Assembly (NCBI GenBank): GCA_949388605.1
Contig: CASKJV010000010.1
Coordinates: 1 to 64,000 of the forward strand
From: an uncultured Clostridia bacterium
GTDB lineage: Bacteria; Bacillota; Clostridia; TANB77; CAG-508
Direction: 5' to 3'
DNA: 64,000 bases
The position numbers were made by a program, and so were the translations under genes. The stretch's first letter is position 1. Each line of letters begins with the position of its first letter. The notes under the pieces are model-generated. The model worked only from the letters and a program-made list of their open reading frames with translations, was not told the origin of the DNA and searched no databases. Shown here piece by piece: positions 47,686 through 54,081 of the stretch.

Positions 47686-47815
47686 AAACCTTCTGCTAAA
47701 AATAATTAATATAGCTACTTTATATAAGTTTTATTTTTTATTTCTAATTTTCAATTTATTATTTAATACATTTTATTATTCTTAGCAGAGGGTTTTATTA
47801 AATAATCCCCTCTGT
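47686..47815 (-). promoter_or_regulatory. Alternative hairpins between the TasA-like gene and sipW
   Basis: On the minus strand CAGAGGG (about 47814) can pair with CCCTCTG (about 47790). The latter, as part of CCCTCTGCTAAGAAT, can also pair with ATTTTTAGCAGAAGG (about 47700-47688), which is followed by TTTTT. The two pairings exclude each other, so this may be an attenuator or a long-loop terminator controlling readthrough into sipW. The rest of the 324-base gap shows nothing else. Confidence 0.45.
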
Positions 47816-47906
47816 TTTTTAATATATAAAGTTTTATAGGATTTTATTGGTAATAATTATCTTTTGTATTTATAGAAAGGTAACTTAATTAATAAGCCAA
47901 AGCTTG

Positions 47907-48491
47907 TTAATTTATTTGAGCTTGTCTACCAATTATTTGTATATCAAACCCACAGTCTAAAGATGTAATATCTTCATCTACATTTAATGAAGCATCTTCG
48001 CTATCTATTAAAGTCTCATCATTTTCATTAAATGGCCAATTCCAATGAACAGCTACTATTCTTTTCTGATTATTTTTTTCAACTGGAATTATTCCTTTTA
48101 GATATTCTGTTGCTATTTCACTAAAAGAACTTTTTTCTTCTGTTACATTAATATTTCCATTTTCATCTTTTGTTTCTGCATAAAATTTCATGTTTCTTGG
48201 AATATTTTTTTCATTATTAACTTTTATTTCATATTCAACTGCAACTTCAGAGTCTGTAGCATCAACTTCAATTTCAAATTGACCGTTAGAGCCTGGAGCA
48301 ATTTTTTCATTTGATAAGTTAATATTAGTTTCCATATTTTTTGAATTAAAAGACCATCTAGCAATACTTGCTTGTGCTACTCCTGCATTAATAGCTTTAT
48401 AGTATCTAGCAAAAGTATATCCTGCTAAAAACATACTTGAAATTAGAGTTATACAAACCAATACTCCAATTACTCTTTTTTTATTTTTCAC
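47907..48491 (-). CDS. TasA/camelysin-like secreted protein (194 residues)
   Basis: A signal peptide ('VLVCITLISSMFLAGYTFA') is followed by 'RYYKAINAGVAQASIARWSFN', which matches the N-terminal pattern of TasA/CalY proteins cleaved by SipW, and a beta-sandwich-like body ('IAPGSNGQFEIEVDATDSEVAVEY'). It is probably a cell-surface or matrix protein. It leads the operon; sipW and three shorter relatives follow. A GC-richer leader lies upstream. Confidence 0.78.
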   Translation of the reverse strand: MKNKKRVIGVLVCITLISSMFLAGYTFARYYKAINAGVAQASIARWSFNSKNMETNINLSNEKIAPGSNGQFEIEVDATDSEVAVEYEIKVNNEKNIPRNMKFYAETKDENGNINVTEEKSSFSEIATEYLKGIIPVEKNNQKRIVAVHWNWPFNENDETLIDSEDASLNVDEDITSLDCGFDIQIIGRQAQIN

Positions 48492-48579
48492 AAAACCTCC
48501 TTATATAAAATTTAAGTTAAATATTAAAACTATATTTTTTTAAAATTTTATGATTATTAGTTTAGGGGCATAAAACAAA

Positions 48580-48720
48580 CTATCACATGAATTAAATTTT
48601 TAGACAAATTTTCCGTGCTTGGGGGCGCAACAAAAAAACATATAATTTTATTATTTAATTTTTATTTTTTGGAAATCGATAAATATCAGAACGATATTTA
48701 TGTTTTAGATTATTAAAATA
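48580..48720 (-). promoter_or_regulatory. Unidentified GC-rich leader upstream of the TasA-like gene
   Basis: Within otherwise A/T sequence, GTTGCGCCCCCAAGCACGG (minus strand, near 48635-48617) and AAACATAAATATCGTTCTGA with the palindrome AAATATC/GATATTT (near 48700-48680) stand out, and GCCCC recurs near 48567. Placed 130-220 bases before the gene start, it could be an untranslated leader with RNA structure. It matches no riboswitch class I can recall. Confidence 0.3.
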
Positions 48721-48814
48721 CAGTTAAAATATTTAACTTGTTGTGAATTATAGCACCATATTTTTTATTTGTAAATACTTTTTTCAATTTTTTTTATTTT
48801 TTTATAAAAAAGTA

Positions 48815-48843
48815 TTGACTTTTGTTAACATAAGTAGTATACT
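48815..48843 (+). promoter_or_regulatory. Sigma-A promoter of the mini-ORF array
   Basis: TTGACT, a 17-base spacer and TATACT are followed about 60 bases later by AGGAGGG and the first ATG (48906). A small stem GGGC/GCCC (48856-48865) lies near the expected 5' end. Confidence 0.8.
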
Positions 48844-48905
48844 AATAATTGTAAGGGGCACAGCCCTATAACAGACCAATATATACAACAAGGAGGGATT
48901 ACAAT

Positions 48906-48956
48906 ATGAGCAGAGGTCCAAATTCAAATGGTTCTTTGAAAATTAAATTAAATTAA
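48906..48956 (+). CDS. Mini-gene 1: 16-residue peptide
   Basis: The frame encodes MSRGPNSNGSLKIKLN and has AGGAGGG nine bases upstream. Its last codons lie in a perfect four-fold repeat of the pentamer AATTA (48940-48960). Removing one pentamer would extend the frame by 13 basic residues (YAARRRKAFGGKL) to a TGA that overlaps the ATG of mini-gene 2, so its length could vary between cells. Function is unknown. Confidence 0.6.
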   Translation: MSRGPNSNGSLKIKLN

Positions 48957-48996
48957 ATTACGCAGCGCGCCGGCGGAAGGCGTTCGGAGGTAAACT

Positions 48997-49023
48997 ATGA
49001 ATAATATTCGGGATCAGACGTAA
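48997..49023 (+). CDS. Mini-gene 2: octapeptide MNNIRDQT
   Basis: An eight-codon frame with GGAGG (48986-48990) six bases upstream, preceded by a very GC-rich stretch. The last five codons and the following bases are the same as in mini-genes 4 and 5 (CGGGATCAGACGTAAG). Confidence 0.65.
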   Translation: MNNIRDQT

Positions 49024-49111
49024 GCATTTCAAAAAAAAATGATTGTGGCGCAATGGCGCCGGCTTATCTGAATTTATCGGCGAATGCCAAATATCTCAAG
49101 GAGGTAAATCC

Positions 49112-49138
49112 ATGTGGCGGATTAGAGATCAGACGTAA
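49112..49138 (+). CDS. Mini-gene 3: octapeptide MWRIRDQT
   Basis: An eight-codon frame with AAGGAGG eight bases upstream. Arg-3 is CGG and Arg-5 is AGA, the reverse of mini-genes 4 and 5 (AGA, CGG). Such double synonymous swaps favour conservation of the peptide over the RNA. Confidence 0.68.
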   Translation: MWRIRDQT

Positions 49139-49203
49139 GAATTTCTAAAAAAAGAAAATTTTTATAATTTAGCGACGCCCCACCAGCCAGAGAGCAGGTT
49201 TAA

Positions 49204-49266
49204 ATGGACGCTGAAGGTAGAAAACAAACTAAAATATCGCATCGGATTGCGAGGAGAATGCCATGA
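49204..49266 (+). CDS. Possible 20-residue basic peptide overlapping mini-gene 4
   Basis: The frame would encode MDAEGRKQTKISHRIARRMP, and its TGA overlaps the ATG of mini-gene 4 (ATGA). The two T/C differences between copies A and B are both silent here (Ala GCT/GCC, His CAT/CAC). The only ribosome-site candidate is a weak GCAGG. Tentative. Confidence 0.3.
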   Translation: MDAEGRKQTKISHRIARRMP

Positions 49267-49289
49267 TTAGAATTCGGGATCAGACGTAA
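49263..49289 (+). CDS. Mini-gene 4: octapeptide MIRIRDQT
   Basis: An eight-codon frame with GAGGAG five to six bases upstream; a five-pair stem (TCGCA/TGCGA) ends right at the ribosome site and could hide it. It lies in copy A of the 150-base duplication. Confidence 0.68.
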   Translation: MIRIRDQT

Positions 49290-49353
49290 GTATTTCAATA
49301 AAAAGAAAATTTTTATTATTTAGCGACGCCCACCAGCCAGAGAGCAGGTTTAA

Positions 49354-49416
49354 ATGGACGCCGAAGGTAGAAAACAAACTAAAATATCGCACCGGATTGC
49401 GAGGAGAATGCCATGA
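49354..49416 (+). CDS. Possible 20-residue basic peptide overlapping mini-gene 5
   Basis: Same peptide as the frame at 49204, with two silent differences, and the same ATGA overlap with the following mini-gene. Tentative, since it lacks a strong ribosome site. Confidence 0.3.
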   Translation: MDAEGRKQTKISHRIARRMP

Positions 49417-49439
49417 TTAGAATTCGGGATCAGACGTAA
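49413..49439 (+). CDS. Mini-gene 5: octapeptide MIRIRDQT
   Basis: Same sequence as mini-gene 4, in copy B of the duplication, with the same ribosome site and leader stem. Confidence 0.68.
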   Translation: MIRIRDQT

Positions 49440-49463
49440 GTATTTTGTGATATCGGCGAGAAT

Positions 49464-49565
49464 ATGGATTATATGCGCGAATATGCGAGAATATGGGCGG
49501 AGAAACCGCCAAATTTAAAAACCGGAAAACGCACCAGCTTTGGGCGTACAAGGAGAGCAAAATGA
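49464..49565 (+). CDS. Possible 33-residue basic peptide overlapping mini-gene 6
   Basis: This frame from an ATG at 49464 ends with KRTSFGRTRRAK and a TGA that overlaps the ATG of mini-gene 6 (ATGA). GGCGAG lies three to eight bases upstream, a weak ribosome site. It would parallel the basic frames before mini-genes 4 and 5. Tentative. Confidence 0.3.
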   Translation: MDYMREYARIWAEKPPNLKTGKRTSFGRTRRAK

Positions 49566-49591
49566 ATAGAATACGGGATAGAACCAAATAA
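49562..49591 (+). CDS. Mini-gene 6: nonapeptide MNRIRDRTK
   Basis: The last and most diverged member, with AAGGAGAG seven bases upstream. It uses ATA for Ile, AGA at position 7 and ends ACC AAA TAA, so nucleotide identity to the others is lower while the M-x-R-I-R-D-x-T pattern holds. A terminator follows 12 bases later. Confidence 0.68.
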   Translation: MNRIRDRTK

Positions 49592-49603
49592 TTTGAATTT
49601 GTA

Positions 49604-49628
49604 AAAAGGATGCTTTTAGCATCCTTTT
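49604..49628. terminator. Terminator shared by the mini-gene array and glgP
   Basis: An 11-pair stem AAAAGGATGCT/AGCATCCTTTT with loop TTT is followed by CTTTTTTATTT on the plus strand and TTTTTAC on the minus strand. It separates the two convergent units. Confidence 0.9.
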
Positions 49629-49645
49629 CTTTTTTATTTATATAA

Positions 49646-52207
49646 TTATTTTGTAATCCATTTTACTAAATTTAGATTTTCTGCATCCATTAGCATTTCA
49701 TGTTTTGGCATAACTCTAAAAGTATATCCAAAATTTCCACCAGATTTTAAATCTATTACTGCTTCATAATTATATTTATGTTCTTCTTTATTTTCAGAAA
49801 TTTTATTCATTGTACAAGTATACACATTTCTAACAGTTCCATTATCTAAAAATTGTCCAAAATAAACTTGTATATCTGTATTTTCTTCATCTATATTTGG
49901 AAGATATACTTCACAGTTAACTGTAATTTGTGTTCCAGCAACTAACTTAGCATTATCTACATTTCTATCTTGTGTAATTACTATTTTATCCCAATTTTCT
50001 TTAATATTACTTTTCCATTTTGTAAATTGCCCTACTTTTTCTAAATCATCAAAATGAGCTCTTTTTAAATCACAAAGTGGCATATATAGATTTCTTACAT
50101 AATCTGTAACCATTCTAGCTGTACTATATTTTCCACCAGTAGTCCTAATAGAATTCTTCATATAAGTTAACCATTCTTTAGAAACTCCATTATTATTTTG
50201 ATTATAATATGCAGGAATAATTTTATTTTCTAATGTATGATATAAACTATTGCTATCAGCTTTATCTTGTTCTTCATATGAATTATATTGAGCATTTGTA
50301 CCAATAGTCCATCCGTTAGTTCCATCGTATCCTTCACACCACCAACCATCTAATACACTAAAGTTTATAACTCCATTTACTGATGCTTTTTCACCTGATG
50401 TACCAGAAGCTTCCATTGGTCTTCTTGGATTATTTAACCAAACATCAACACCACTAATTAAATATCTTGATATTCCTATGTTATAATTTTCAAGTATGAA
50501 AATTTTTCCTTTAAATTGTGGCATTAATGAAATTTCATGAATATATTTTATTAAATCTTGACCTTCTTTATCTGCTGGATGAGCTTTTCCTGCAAATACT
50601 AATTGAACAGGTCTTTTTTCATCATTTAATATTTGTGTAAGTCTTGCTATATCTTTAAAAATTAAAGTTGCTCTCTTATATGTAGCGAATCTTCTTGCAA
50701 ATCCAATAGTTAAAGCTTTTGGATTTAATTTATTAACAACTTCTGCAATTTCATCATAACCAATTCCACTATTAACATATCTTTCTGTGATATTTTGTTT
50801 TAATAGTCTCATTAATTTTTCTTTTCTTACAATATGTTCAGCCCATAATCTATCATCTGGTATATTATTTATTTTTTCCCATGTTGAATCAAGCTCAATT
50901 TTGTCTTGCCAATATGGTGGTAAATATTCATTAAATAATTCTTTTATATTTGGTGCAAGCCATGAACAAGTATGAATTCCATTTGTTACATAAGTAATTG
51001 GTGATTCATCTTCTGCAATATTTGGCCAAACATCACTGAATAATTCTCTAGAAACTTCACCATGTAATTTACTTACACCATTCTTTTTCCCTGCAACTTT
51101 TAAAGCAAGAATTCCCATATTAAATCCAGGCTCTAATTCATCTCCTGGCATTCCCATTTTCAAAAATTCTTCTTTTGTAATTCCAAGTGTATCCCAGAAA
51201 CCATTAAAATATTTTTCAACTAACCATAAGTCAAATATATCATTTCCTGCTGGAACTGGAGTATGAGTGGTAAAGACTGTTTTTACTGTAGCTATTTCTC
51301 TTGCCATTTCAAAAGAAACTTGTTTTTCTTTCATAATATTTTTTATTAATTCTAATATTAAGAATGATGAATGTCCTTCATTCATATGGTATACAGATGG
51401 TTCATATCCTAATGTTTTTAGAAGTTTTACTCCTGCCATACCTAAAACGATTTCTTGACGAATTCTCATTTCTTTATCTCCACCATATAAGCGAAGTGTA
51501 ATTCCTCTAAAATCTTCATCATTTTTTTCTATATCAGAGTCCATTAAATATAATTTTATTCTACCAACATTTATTTGCCATACTTTTAAATAAAGAGTTC
51601 TATTATCCATTGGAATATCAATTATTACATCATCCCCTACATTATCTTTAACAGTAGTAATTGGTAAATTATATAAATCTATATTATGATATTCTGAACA
51701 TTGTTCTCCACGAGAATTAATTTTTTGATGAAAATATCCATTTTTATATAATAATCCAACAGCAACAAAAGGTAATCCTAAATCACTAGCTGATTTTAAA
51801 TGATCACCAGATAAAATACCTAATCCACCTGAATAAATTGGTAAAATTTCATCTAAACCATATTCAGCTGAAAAATATGCAATTAAATCATTTTTATTAT
51901 TTGGGTAATTTTTATTAAACCAAGTATCTGTGCTGTTAATATAATTTTCATAATTATTAGCTATAATATCATATTCTTTTAAAAATTTTTGATCATTAGT
52001 AATTTCTTCTATTTTTTCTTGGCTAATCATTTTTAGAAATTTAACTGGATTCTTTTCGCTAGCTTCCCATAAATCGTTGTCTATTGATTCAAATAATCTT
52101 AAAAATTCAGTATTCCATGACCACCATAAATTATTAGCAATTTCTGAAAGCTTTGCTATTCTAGTTGGAAGTTGTGGAACAACTGTTACTCTATTGAATA
52201 TATACAT
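49646..52207 (-). CDS. glgP: Alpha-glucan (glycogen/maltodextrin) phosphorylase
   Basis: This PLP enzyme releases glucose-1-phosphate from storage glucan. The 853-residue form begins with a DUF3417-type N-terminal part ('LSEIANNLWWSWNTEFLRLF'), followed by 'AYFSAEYGLDEILPIYSGGLGILSGDHLKSA', typical of the TIGR02094-like subfamily. The PLP lysine lies in 'GTSGEKASVNGVINFS' near residue 606. The last 110 residues form a small beta domain ('EVYLPNIDEENTDIQVYFGQ'). It is a single gene. Confidence 0.94.
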   Translation of the reverse strand: MYIFNRVTVVPQLPTRIAKLSEIANNLWWSWNTEFLRLFESIDNDLWEASEKNPVKFLKMISQEKIEEITNDQKFLKEYDIIANNYENYINSTDTWFNKNYPNNKNDLIAYFSAEYGLDEILPIYSGGLGILSGDHLKSASDLGLPFVAVGLLYKNGYFHQKINSRGEQCSEYHNIDLYNLPITTVKDNVGDDVIIDIPMDNRTLYLKVWQINVGRIKLYLMDSDIEKNDEDFRGITLRLYGGDKEMRIRQEIVLGMAGVKLLKTLGYEPSVYHMNEGHSSFLILELIKNIMKEKQVSFEMAREIATVKTVFTTHTPVPAGNDIFDLWLVEKYFNGFWDTLGITKEEFLKMGMPGDELEPGFNMGILALKVAGKKNGVSKLHGEVSRELFSDVWPNIAEDESPITYVTNGIHTCSWLAPNIKELFNEYLPPYWQDKIELDSTWEKINNIPDDRLWAEHIVRKEKLMRLLKQNITERYVNSGIGYDEIAEVVNKLNPKALTIGFARRFATYKRATLIFKDIARLTQILNDEKRPVQLVFAGKAHPADKEGQDLIKYIHEISLMPQFKGKIFILENYNIGISRYLISGVDVWLNNPRRPMEASGTSGEKASVNGVINFSVLDGWWCEGYDGTNGWTIGTNAQYNSYEEQDKADSNSLYHTLENKIIPAYYNQNNNGVSKEWLTYMKNSIRTTGGKYSTARMVTDYVRNLYMPLCDLKRAHFDDLEKVGQFTKWKSNIKENWDKIVITQDRNVDNAKLVAGTQITVNCEVYLPNIDEENTDIQVYFGQFLDNGTVRNVYTCTMNKISENKEEHKYNYEAVIDLKSGGNFGYTFRVMPKHEMLMDAENLNLVKWITK

Positions 52208-52403
52208 TATATATTCCTCCTTCGTATTCTTAAAAATTTAATTCTTCTGTTATCATACTAATAATTATCTATTAAAATACATTTTTTGTCAATTCTTTTC
52301 TTATATAACAAAAATTATTTTTTTATTACTTTTTTGTAACATTACAGCTTATTTTTTTTATTTATAATATAATTAATTATATTATTGGAGGAATTTATTT
52401 ATT

Positions 52404-53909
52404 ATGAAATTAAATAATAGAAAAAATATATTACTTTGTAATAAAGCTTTATATGCTGAACAATTGCATTGTTATGCTTCATTATGTGAGTGTTATGAAG
52501 CTTTAGCTGATCATTTAGGAAAAAATGCTACATCAGAAGATGTTCAAAAACGATATGCACCATATTTAACTTTAGCTTCTAAAGGAGATTTAAGTTTTTT
52601 GGATAAAGAAAATAATTATATTATATCTGAGAATTATCAAGGTGCTAAATTTCAAAATAGTGAAGCAAAAATTTTTAAAAGATATGCAAACCAAGTAAAA
52701 AAACTTTATCAATTTAAAACAGGTGCTTCAATACTTGCACAATCAATAAATAATGATGGTCTTCCTTCTCAAGATGTTATAAATAATTATCAAGAGTATA
52801 TGAGAAAGACTTCATCTGTAACAAGAAAATTTGATAAAGAAATATCTGAGCATTCACCAACTTATATAGGTCATTCTTATTATTTAAATACCAAACAAGC
52901 AATCTCAACTATAAGAAATATTGATTCTACACATTTAGATGGATTACCTGTATCGATGGAATTTGCTCCAAGCCAATTTGGTGCTGATATATCTGGGACA
53001 ATAACAATTACTGAACTCATGAATTATATACAACAAGGTTCTCGTTTTATGGATACAAAAGAAGAACGTATTGAATATTCTAAAAAACCTAATCCAATTA
53101 CTGAAACTGGATATAAATTCTTAGCCAAAAATTCAAAAGGAGCTGCTTTATCACTTGCTGCAATTGTTGCTCTTGGTACAATAACAGGAGTTGGTAGTCA
53201 AATAAAGAAAGCTCATGATTATAATAATTTATCAGTTGATACATTAAATGAAAATGATTATGAATCAGATCTATCTGAAGAAACTATTAATTCAATTCAT
53301 AATATAGAAAAACTAATAAACGAAGCTCAAAATCAAGATACAATACCTAATAAAGATCAATTGTATAAAATTGGCACAAGTATTGATAATATTTTTGATG
53401 ATATTTTACAGGAAAAAATTGAACCTTCTTTTTTAGAAGCACATCCTGATGCAAAAGATATAAAAATCGAACATCAATATGATTATGAAAATTCTCAGGA
53501 TTTACACAAATCAATTACTATAACTTATACAGATGCTAATGGATTATCACAAAATGAGAATATAACTCGTTTCAATTCAGTAAATCTTTTAGCAAATAAT
53601 GATTTAGATAAAGTTTTTGATAAAGAATATAATACAGATCAATCATATGACAAAATATCTAATATTTTTTCTGCTAATGGTTCAAAAACTTATATTGATA
53701 ATAGTAAAGATGTAAAAGAACTTTTAGATGAATATAGTGATACTCTTGATTTTATAAAACATTTAGCAGTTATTCATCTTGATTACAAAGATGGTTCATT
53801 AATGGGAATTATTTCTTCTTCAATAAAATCAGATTTTCCAGAAGAAAAAGAAGCTACTGAAACAACAGATATTAATGAGAAAGATCTTGATGATGACGAT
53901 GCAAGATAG
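52404..53909 (+). CDS. Uncharacterised single-pass membrane protein (501 residues)
   Basis: I do not recognise this protein. The ATG has GGAGG 12 bases upstream. Residues 1-240 are soluble and probably helical, with Cys, His and Tyr near the start ('ALYAEQLHCYASLCECYEALADHL'). Residues 245-266 form one membrane helix ('KGAALSLAAIVALGTITGVGS'). Residues 270-501 are acidic, ending in a run of Asp and Glu. There is no signal peptide, so the N-terminal half should be cytosolic and the acidic part outside, or the reverse. It stands alone on the plus strand. Confidence 0.75.
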   Translation: MKLNNRKNILLCNKALYAEQLHCYASLCECYEALADHLGKNATSEDVQKRYAPYLTLASKGDLSFLDKENNYIISENYQGAKFQNSEAKIFKRYANQVKKLYQFKTGASILAQSINNDGLPSQDVINNYQEYMRKTSSVTRKFDKEISEHSPTYIGHSYYLNTKQAISTIRNIDSTHLDGLPVSMEFAPSQFGADISGTITITELMNYIQQGSRFMDTKEERIEYSKKPNPITETGYKFLAKNSKGAALSLAAIVALGTITGVGSQIKKAHDYNNLSVDTLNENDYESDLSEETINSIHNIEKLINEAQNQDTIPNKDQLYKIGTSIDNIFDDILQEKIEPSFLEAHPDAKDIKIEHQYDYENSQDLHKSITITYTDANGLSQNENITRFNSVNLLANNDLDKVFDKEYNTDQSYDKISNIFSANGSKTYIDNSKDVKELLDEYSDTLDFIKHLAVIHLDYKDGSLMGIISSSIKSDFPEEKEATETTDINEKDLDDDDAR

Positions 53910-53935
53910 CAAACTCAAACAATAATATCAAAATT

Positions 53936-54000
53936 GTGTGCAAAAATTAGCGAAGCTTTTATTTAGTAGGAAAGTGCTCTGCACTTCCTACTAAATAAAA
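53936..54000. repeat. Palindromic intergenic element, copy 2
   Basis: GTGTGCAAA, then GCGAAGC, then a hairpin of about 20 pairs with one bulge (53957-54000, loop TCT). It shares layout and the words GTGTGCAAA, GCGAAG and TAGGA with the element at 31403-31464. The hairpin ends immediately before a terminator. Confidence 0.55.
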
Positions 54001-54039
54001 AAGGAATGTTCTCTGTATTAAACAGAAGACATTCCTTTT
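53998..54039. terminator. Bidirectional terminator between the 501-residue gene and cdd
   Basis: The stem AAAGGAATGT/ACATTCCTTT, extended by CTGT/ACAG, encloses ATTAA and is flanked by A and T runs. It lies between two convergent genes. Confidence 0.8.
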
Positions 54040-54081
54040 ACTTTGTTCTTAATTCTTCTTTTTTTATAATATATTTATTTT

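Larger units (their letters stand above)
49139..49439 (+). repeat. 150-base tandem duplication carrying mini-genes 4 and 5
   Basis: Copy A is 49139-49289 and copy B is 49290-49439. From 'aaaagaaaattttta' onwards they differ only at four places: one A/T change, one extra C in copy A, and two T/C changes. Each unit has an A/T hairpin-like start, a GC-rich middle (GCGACGCC, ACCAGCCAGAGAGCAGG), the small stem TCGCA/TGCGA and the mini-gene. The duplication is recent. Confidence 0.92.
48850..49628 (+). other. Polycistronic array of octapeptide mini-genes in GC-rich repeat RNA
   Basis: One transcription unit, promoter to terminator, carries no ordinary gene. It holds a 16-codon frame followed by five frames encoding MNNIRDQT, MWRIRDQT, MIRIRDQT (twice) and MNRIRDRTK. 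Each has a purine-rich ribosome site 5-9 bases before its ATG. Between them are GC-rich stretches (24 of 30 bases at 48961-48990 are G or C) with small hairpins placed just before the ribosome sites, for example TCGCA/TGCGA. The surrounding genome is strongly A/T. I know no described system with this layout. Confidence 0.8.

Noticed and set aside
48580-48720. c-di-GMP riboswitch upstream of the TasA-like gene
   Set aside because: The region lacks the conserved core of either c-di-GMP class; only unspecific G/C islands are present.
49024-49160. A longer frame through the array that reads SGSDVSIS and continues about 45 codons in each unit
   Set aside because: The frame has no ATG with a ribosome site at its beginning, the extra C in copy A breaks it, and the T/C differences change amino acids in it.
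48850-49628. Cluster of tRNA or other standard structured RNA genes
   Set aside because: No acceptor stems, no CCA ends and no GGTTC-type T-loops are seen; the repeated features are ribosome sites and ATG-TAA frames.
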